Source of the DNA: CAYIBZ01 sp964361795
GTDB taxonomy: Bacteria; Patescibacteriota; Minisyncoccia; UBA6257; WO2-44-18
NCBI GenBank assembly: GCA_964361795.1
Contig: CAYIBZ010000025.1
Coordinates: forward strand, 1-8,596
DNA: 8,596 nt
Reading direction: 5' to 3'
Below, piece after piece: positions 4,895 to 8,596 of the stretch. The stretch's first letter is position 1. Every line of letters starts with the position of its first letter. The position numbers and the translations under genes were made by a program. Under the pieces are notes generated by a model that had not been told where the DNA came from, searched no databases, and was given only the letters and a program-made list of their open reading frames with translations.

Positions 4895-5173
4895 CTAACC
4901 GCCCTCAAATAGCCACAAAACCCAGTTTCCAATCCAAGGGCCGGTAATCGCGCCTATATACCAAGCGCGAAAATCAAAAGCGCTGCTGGCTTTATCTTTA
5001 TCAATCCATAAAAGCCAAGCGCAATTTCCCGCGATCAGCAAAATCATGATGAATAACCCAAAATACGTATAACCGGCCATTAAGCTATCAATAACAAATC
5101 CCATTCCGGCAAACCAATACATGCCGCTGACTAAAATCGCTACCAACATCAACAGCGCCTTTTCCAGCCGCAT
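4895..5173 (-). CDS. small integral membrane protein, unknown function
   Basis: The 92-aa product has three predicted membrane segments: about 6-28 (ALLMLVAILVSGMYWFAGMG), 37-57 (YFGLFIMILLIAGNCAWLLW) and 71-89 (WYIGAITGPWIGNWVLWLF). A short polar loop, DKDKASSAFDFRA, separates the last two. It is Trp-rich and has no enzyme motif I recognise. The ATG at 5171-5173 is chosen over the TTG one codon upstream because GGAG lies five bases before the ATG, the right distance, but only two before the TTG. It diverges from secA with 59 bp between the two starts, so the promoters must overlap. There is no sign of decay. A SecE/SecG-like role is not supported by any motif. Confidence 0.75.
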   Translation of the reverse strand: MRLEKALLMLVAILVSGMYWFAGMGFVIDSLMAGYTYFGLFIMILLIAGNCAWLLWIDKDKASSAFDFRAWYIGAITGPWIGNWVLWLFEGG

Positions 5174-5218
5174 CAACTCTCCTTCTTATATGAGCTAGCG
5201 ATATAGTACCATAACGGG

Positions 5219-5224
5219 TATAAT
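5219..5224 (+). promoter_or_regulatory. secA: secA -10 element, probably leaderless mRNA
   Basis: A perfect TATAAT ends eight bases before the secA ATG at 5233, so transcription should start at or within two or three bases of the initiation codon. No Shine-Dalgarno is present. The -35 is poor (TAGCGA at 5196-5201 with 17-bp spacing is only a 3 of 6 match). Confidence 0.6.
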
Positions 5225-5232
5225 CTACTCAA

Positions 5233-7785
5233 ATGTTCAAATGGATCGCCAAAATTTTTAAGTCTGACCGCGCTTTGCGGAAAATCGTGGCAGAAATCAA
5301 CGCGCTTGAGCCAGAAGCAAAGAACTTATCCGACGATGGCCTGCGGGAGGAAAGTTTGAGATTAAAGAAGGATATTCACTCTGATATATCAGAGCTGGAT
5401 AAATTTTTGCCGCGCGCTTTCGCATTAGTGAGAGAAGCCGCTCGACGGACGCTTGGCCAGCGTCATTTTGACGTCCAATTTATGGGCGGCATTATTTTGC
5501 ATCAGGGGAAAATAGCGGAAATGTCCACCGGCGAAGGAAAAACTTTGGCCGCCACCGCGCCCGTCTATTTAAACGCTCTCACCGGAAAAGGAGCGCACGT
5601 AGTAACCGTCAACGAATATCTGGCCAAACGCGACACTGTTTGGATGGGGCAGATTTACCACCTGCTTGGATTACGGGTCTCGTGTCTTATCCACGATGGG
5701 GCGTTGATGTATGATCCAGACTTCACATTTAATAAATCCAAAGTTCAAAATCCCTACCTGACCGGCAGGCAGGCAAATGACAAAATAAATTCAAATGATT
5801 TAATTTCCAAACACGAGCATGAAGAGTCTGCCTTACTGGATAAAGAACGCGACACAACTGGCGGATATCTGGTTCAGGAAGAATATCTCCGGCCGATCAG
5901 CCGACGCGAGGCGTATCAAGCGGACATCACTTACGGTACCAATCACGAATTTGGCTTTGATTATCTTAGAGACAATTTGGTTTACAGAAGAGAGGATCAA
6001 GTTCAAAGAGCGCCTAACTACGCGATTATTGACGAAGTAGACAGCATTTTGATTGACGAAGCCCGCACGCCGCTGATTATTTCCGCTCCCGATATGGAAT
6101 CAAGCGGCTATTACAAAACTTTCGCGAAACTAACAGCTCGGTTGGAAGAAGGAATAGATTACACAAAAGACGAAAAATTGCGGGCTGTGGAAATCACCCA
6201 AGAAGGAATTAATAAAGTTGAAAAAGCGCTCAATGTCAAAGATTTATACAGTTCCGAAAATTTGCGGCTCACGCATTATTTGCAGGAATGTTTGAAAGCC
6301 ACGGCATTATTTAAAAAAGACCGCGATTACGTCGTGAAAGATGGAGAAATTATTTTGGTAGACCAATTCACTGGCCGGCTTTTGCCCGGCCGCAGATATT
6401 CCGGCGGCTTGCATCAAGCCATAGAAGCCAAAGAAGGATTATCGGTTCAAAATGAGTCCAAAACCTATGCTTCCATTTCCATTCAAAATTATTTTCGGCT
6501 TTATCCAAAACTGTCCGGCATGACTGGCACCGCTCAAACTTCGGCCGAGGAATTTGACAAGGTCTATCATTTGGAAGTCGTTACTATTCCTCCAAATCAG
6601 ACCAATGTCCGCAAAGACCATCCCGATGTCATTTATAAAACCTTGGCCGCAAAATACGACGCGATTGTTCAAGACGTCAAAGTTAGGATTCAAAAAGGCC
6701 AGCCAGTTTTGATTGGCACGGTTTCAATAGAAAAAAATGAAGAACTCGCCCGGAGTTTGCGGTCGGCCGGCCTTCGTTATGAAATTCTCAATGCCAAGAA
6801 TCATGAACGCGAAGGCGCCATTATTGCTCAAGCGGGAAAACTAGGCGCGGTTACGGTGGCGACTAACATGGCCGGCCGCGGCGTGGATATCATACTCGGA
6901 GGGAATCCTCCCTTGCCATCCGAAGCCGAGAAAGTGCGGGACGCAGGCGGACTTCACATCATTGGCACCGAGCGTCACGAGTCTCGCCGCATTGATAATC
7001 AGCTCCGCGGCCGCGCCGGCCGGCAAGGCGATCCGGGTTCTTCGCAGTTCTTTTTGTCAATGGAAGACGATTTGATGCGAGTTTTTGGCGGCGAGAAATT
7101 GAAAAGCGTAATGCAATTTTTGAAAGTACCGGAGGATATGCCCATAGAATCCAAAATGGTTTCCCGCGCGATCTCGCAAGCCCAATCCAGAGTTGAAGGA
7201 TTTAATTTTGACGCCCGCAAACACCTTTTGGATTACGACGATGTCTTAAATAAACAACGTCTTGCCGTTTACGCCAAACGTCAAAAGATATTAGAAACCG
7301 GTGTTTTGACGCGTCCGCCTGCCGGCAAGCAGGTTAAAGACACCTCTGACGCGTCAGAGGTGGAGATAAAAGAATTGCCGCTATCCCATGGAGCAGTGGC
7401 GGGGGTTTTGCAGATGCTGGATTTTTTATGGATGTCGCATTTAGAAAACATGGAAGCGCTGGCGGAATCAGTCCGGCTCCGCGCCTATGGCCAGCATGAC
7501 CCGTTGGTGGAATACCGGCGCGAAGGACATTTGCTTTACCAGCAACTCCTCGTGGATTTTGAGAAATGGGTAGAAGAAAACAAATCTAAGTTTGAAGGAA
7601 TGTCAAAATCCAAAGATCAAATGTCAAATCAAATCCAAAATCCAAATCCCAACATTGAAAATTTAAAATTTAAAATTGAAAATTCCCAACCAAAGGTTGG
7701 GAGAAACGATCCTTGCCCGTGCGGAGCGAAGAAGCAAGATGGACGTACGATTAAGTATAAACATTGTCATGGAAAAAATCTTTGA
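5233..7785 (+). CDS. secA: preprotein translocase ATPase SecA
   Basis: This 850-aa protein is the motor that drives unfolded preproteins through SecYEG. NBD1 has Walker A MSTGEGKT (97-104) and Walker B DEVD (267-270). The ITYGTNHEFGFDYLRDN signature and the preprotein cross-linking domain (roughly 225-370) follow. NBD2 has ATNMAGRGVDI (543-553, Val where Thr is usual) and NQLRGRAGRQGDPG (589-602). The scaffold helix with MLDFLWMSHLENM begins near 728, and a zinc tail is at 822-850. Oddities: a linker insert at about 164-200; only about 36 residues (689-724) where E. coli SecA has nearly 100, so the helical wing domain seems largely lost; an Asn-rich linker at 789-820 coded by repeat DNA; and a zinc motif stretched to C828, C830, C845, H846. 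The ATG lies eight bases after TATAAT with no Shine-Dalgarno. Confidence 0.98.
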   Translation: MFKWIAKIFKSDRALRKIVAEINALEPEAKNLSDDGLREESLRLKKDIHSDISELDKFLPRAFALVREAARRTLGQRHFDVQFMGGIILHQGKIAEMSTGEGKTLAATAPVYLNALTGKGAHVVTVNEYLAKRDTVWMGQIYHLLGLRVSCLIHDGALMYDPDFTFNKSKVQNPYLTGRQANDKINSNDLISKHEHEESALLDKERDTTGGYLVQEEYLRPISRREAYQADITYGTNHEFGFDYLRDNLVYRREDQVQRAPNYAIIDEVDSILIDEARTPLIISAPDMESSGYYKTFAKLTARLEEGIDYTKDEKLRAVEITQEGINKVEKALNVKDLYSSENLRLTHYLQECLKATALFKKDRDYVVKDGEIILVDQFTGRLLPGRRYSGGLHQAIEAKEGLSVQNESKTYASISIQNYFRLYPKLSGMTGTAQTSAEEFDKVYHLEVVTIPPNQTNVRKDHPDVIYKTLAAKYDAIVQDVKVRIQKGQPVLIGTVSIEKNEELARSLRSAGLRYEILNAKNHEREGAIIAQAGKLGAVTVATNMAGRGVDIILGGNPPLPSEAEKVRDAGGLHIIGTERHESRRIDNQLRGRAGRQGDPGSSQFFLSMEDDLMRVFGGEKLKSVMQFLKVPEDMPIESKMVSRAISQAQSRVEGFNFDARKHLLDYDDVLNKQRLAVYAKRQKILETGVLTRPPAGKQVKDTSDASEVEIKELPLSHGAVAGVLQMLDFLWMSHLENMEALAESVRLRAYGQHDPLVEYRREGHLLYQQLLVDFEKWVEENKSKFEGMSKSKDQMSNQIQNPNPNIENLKFKIENSQPKVGRNDPCPCGAKKQDGRTIKYKHCHGKNL
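5728..5820 (+). repeat. repeat-derived insert in secA NBD1
   Basis: Codons for residues about 166-196 contain AT-rich AAATCCAAAGTTC-like units and CCTGACCGGCAGGCAGG (5757-5773). The latter is near-identical to CCTGCCGGCAAGCAGG at 7318-7333, also in secA. The encoded peptide (NKSKVQNPYLTGRQANDK and on) is polar and unlike conserved SecA, which suggests repeat DNA absorbed in frame into a surface loop. Confidence 0.55.
7317..7362 (+). repeat. palindromic repeats at the shortened secA wing
   Basis: Two repeats sit side by side in the short linker replacing most of the helical wing domain: CCTGCCGGCAAGCAGG (7318-7333, hairpin-forming) and a perfect 22-bp palindrome at 7341-7362 with half-site CACCTCTGACG. 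They code for RPPAGKQVKDTSDASEVE without breaking the frame. Confidence 0.75.
7604..7702 (+). repeat. AT-rich repeat and hairpin in secA C-terminal linker
   Basis: Segment 7617-7639 is identical over 23 bp to 4046-4068 in the murB-hpf spacer. It is followed by more CAAATCC-like units and, at 7684-7702, by a perfect hairpin TCCCAACC-AAA-GGTTGGGA. It codes the Asn/Lys/Gln-rich linker (789-821) joining the scaffold domain to the zinc tail. Confidence 0.75.
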
Positions 7786-7896
7786 AGTTGAGAAAAATCA
7801 GAGCGGAGTCCCGCACAGAACTTGTTCTGGTGCGTGGGCGGAGCGAAGTATAAAGATGGACATCCGATTAAATATAAGAAATGTCATGGCAGATGA
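7786..7896 (+). pseudogene. decayed duplicate of the secA zinc tail
   Basis: Bases 7840-7889 match 7723-7772 at 41 of 50 positions without gaps, 117 bp (39 codons) apart. Read in the secA frame, the remnant gives CVGGAKYKDGHPIKYKKCHGR then TGA (7894-7896), clearly the same zinc motif as the real tail. Stops at 7783 and 7789 cut it off from secA, and the second Cys of CPC is gone (CVG). A palindromic insert, CAGAACTTGTTCTG (7815-7828), lies where the Asp-Pro-Cys lead-in would be. The simplest reading is that this is an old SecA end or a tandem duplication left behind after a new stop arose. Confidence 0.7.
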
Positions 7897-7937
7897 CATC
7901 TCGCAATCATGAGCTTGTCGAAGGATAAAAAGCGAGG

Positions 7938-7995
7938 TCAGCGAAGCTGATCGAAGCCCCGAACCGTGATTGCGAAGCAATCTCTGGTTCTGGGG
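7938..7995. repeat. GAA-loop hairpins downstream of secA
   Basis: Two hairpins share a GAA loop: TCAGC-GAA-GCTGA (7938-7950) and a longer one at 7957-7995. In the longer one GATTGC (7968-7973) pairs with GCAATC (7977-7982), GAACC (7961-7965) with GGTTC (7986-7990), and CCCC (7957-7960) with GGGG (7992-7995). TGATTGCGA (7967-7975) also mirrors TCGCAATCA (7901-7909). With no T-run this is not a standard terminator. It may stabilise the secA 3' end, or be dispersed repeats. Confidence 0.6.
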
Positions 7996-8037
7996 TGCCA
8001 CGGGCAATGAGAATGAAAAAAAGCTAAAGGTAGTACG

Positions 8038-8067
8038 TTGCTACTTCGGCAAATATTTGCTAAAGTA
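8038..8067 (+). promoter_or_regulatory. toxin-antitoxin promoter with palindromic operator
   Basis: TTGCTA (8038-8043), a 17-bp spacer and TAAAGT (8061-8066) form a moderate promoter. It is overlaid by a 26-bp imperfect palindrome (8042-8067) whose core GCAAATATTTGC (8049-8060) is perfect. Antitoxins usually bind such a site to repress their own operon. The predicted start of transcription falls at the antitoxin ATG (8073), so the message may be leaderless; no Shine-Dalgarno is seen. Confidence 0.6.
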
Positions 8068-8072
8068 AAAAC

Positions 8073-8264
8073 ATGACCACAAAAGTTTCCAAAAGAATAG
8101 AAACTAAAACACGGGTGTTTATTGTAGAGGCGGTTAAAGATATTGTGAGTGATCCTGATTTTGGTTTGGAGTTGACTAAAAAAGCGGAGAAACGACTGAA
8201 ACAAGCGCGGGGCATAGAGCGAAAAACATTCCTCCTTTCCGAGATAAAAAAGAAATATTCTTAG
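8073..8264 (+). CDS. probable type II antitoxin
   Basis: This 63-aa, highly charged, mostly helical protein begins MTTKVSKRIETKTRVFIVEA and ends SEIKKKYS, an ending style common in antitoxins paired with RelE/ParE toxins. I cannot place it firmly in the RelB, ribbon-helix-helix or other fold, so the call rests on size, order and partner. It is expected to bind and neutralise the toxin that starts 3 bp after its stop, and to bind the palindrome just upstream of its own ATG. Tight spacing suggests translational coupling. Confidence 0.75.
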   Translation: MTTKVSKRIETKTRVFIVEAVKDIVSDPDFGLELTKKAEKRLKQARGIERKTFLLSEIKKKYS

Positions 8265-8267
8265 GAC

Positions 8268-8540
8268 ATGGCCGTTTGGCGCGTGGAGCTTTCGGATTTG
8301 GCGGAAGATGACTTAGCGGCGCTGGATAAACTAACCAGGCACAGAGTGATTGACGCTCTTGATTGGCTGTCGGAAAATTTTGAAAATATTACCCCGATTC
8401 CTCTCGGCGGCATCTGGAAGGGATTTTTTAAACTGCGCGTTGGTGATTGGCGCGTTATCTATGAACTCAAACACGAATGGCGCGTACTAGTTATTCATTA
8501 CATTGATCACCGCAATAAAATTTACAAACGCAGGCGGTAA
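8268..8540 (+). CDS. RelE/ParE-family toxin
   Basis: This 90-aa basic protein has the RelE/ParE order: N-terminal strand WRVELSDLAEDDLAALD, two helices, then PLGGIWKGFFKLRVGDWRVIYEL, a strand and HRNKIYKRR. RelE-type ribonucleases use Arg and a C-terminal Tyr on these strands; R57, R62, R82 and Y86 are candidates here. This favours a ribosome-dependent mRNA interferase over a gyrase-targeting ParE, though sequence alone cannot settle it. The ATG lies 3 bp after the antitoxin stop with AGGA close by. Full length, with no sign of decay. Confidence 0.88.
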   Translation: MAVWRVELSDLAEDDLAALDKLTRHRVIDALDWLSENFENITPIPLGGIWKGFFKLRVGDWRVIYELKHEWRVLVIHYIDHRNKIYKRRR

Positions 8541-8571
8541 AAAGTATAAGAGGTGTCATGGGAGATAAAGA

Positions 8572-8592
8572 GGACCCGCGCGGGGCGGGTCC
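8572..8592. terminator. GC-rich hairpin at the window edge
   Basis: GGACCCGC (8572-8579) pairs perfectly with GCGGGTCC (8585-8592) around a 5-nt loop, 32 bp after the toxin stop. No T-run is visible before the window ends, so it may be a terminator cut short, a repeat, or part of a frame opening at ATG 8559 (MGDKEDPRGAGPE, no end seen). Confidence 0.4.
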
Positions 8593-8596
8593 AGAG

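Noticed and set aside
5174..5176. TTG start one codon upstream in the membrane protein
   Set aside because: Only two bases separate it from GGAG; the following ATG is at the proper distance.
7783..7785. TGA recoded as Gly (Gracilibacteria-type code)
   Set aside because: SecA ends naturally at this TGA after CHGKNL, and the other genes contain no in-frame TGA.
7676..7912. Separate 78-aa ORF overlapping the secA end
   Set aside because: It is the shifted frame of the duplicated zinc tail and stays open only because both copies share sequence.

Overview
The window most resembles a chromosomal segment of a Candidate Phyla Radiation (Patescibacteria, Parcubacteria-like) bacterium. This is inferred from small, mostly unlinked housekeeping genes, little use of Shine-Dalgarno sites, an unusual SecA, and many short palindromic and AT-rich dispersed repeats between and even inside genes. 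TGA acts as a normal stop (secA ends with it). No taxonomic marker gene is present, so the assignment is tentative.

Layout. 1-362: the last codons of a possible upstream gene, then a gene-free stretch whose two ends pair over a long distance and run into a strong bidirectional terminator (candidate structured RNA). 363-2635, minus strand: an HU-type DNA-binding protein, a 509-bp hairpin-rich spacer with two copies of one palindromic repeat, and rny (RNase Y). 2636-3087: a DnaA box, a consensus promoter driving a short terminated transcript with no convincing ORF (candidate sRNA), then a repeat-rich leader before murB. 3088-4514, plus strand: murB, an AT-rich inverted-repeat spacer, and a ribosome hibernation factor (HPF/RaiA family) with its terminator. 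4555-5173, minus strand: a 59-aa gene of unknown function at about 66% GC, with a perfect consensus promoter and strong ribosome binding site, a 70-bp MITE-like three-way-junction repeat, and a small three-helix membrane protein. 5233-7785, plus strand: secA, apparently leaderless. 7786-8072: a decayed tandem copy of the secA zinc tail plus hairpins. 8073-8540: a type II toxin-antitoxin pair with a RelE/ParE-fold toxin. 8541-8596: a GC-rich hairpin at the window edge.

The core genes cover peptidoglycan precursor synthesis (murB), RNA decay at the membrane (rny), ribosome dormancy (hpf), nucleoid structure (HU) and protein export (secA). They do not form one operon. The strongest unusual signals are the candidate structured RNA at 55-360, the small promoter-driven RNA at 2733-2855, the very GC-rich 59-aa cassette, and a SecA whose non-conserved linkers carry dispersed repeat DNA and whose helical wing domain seems largely missing.
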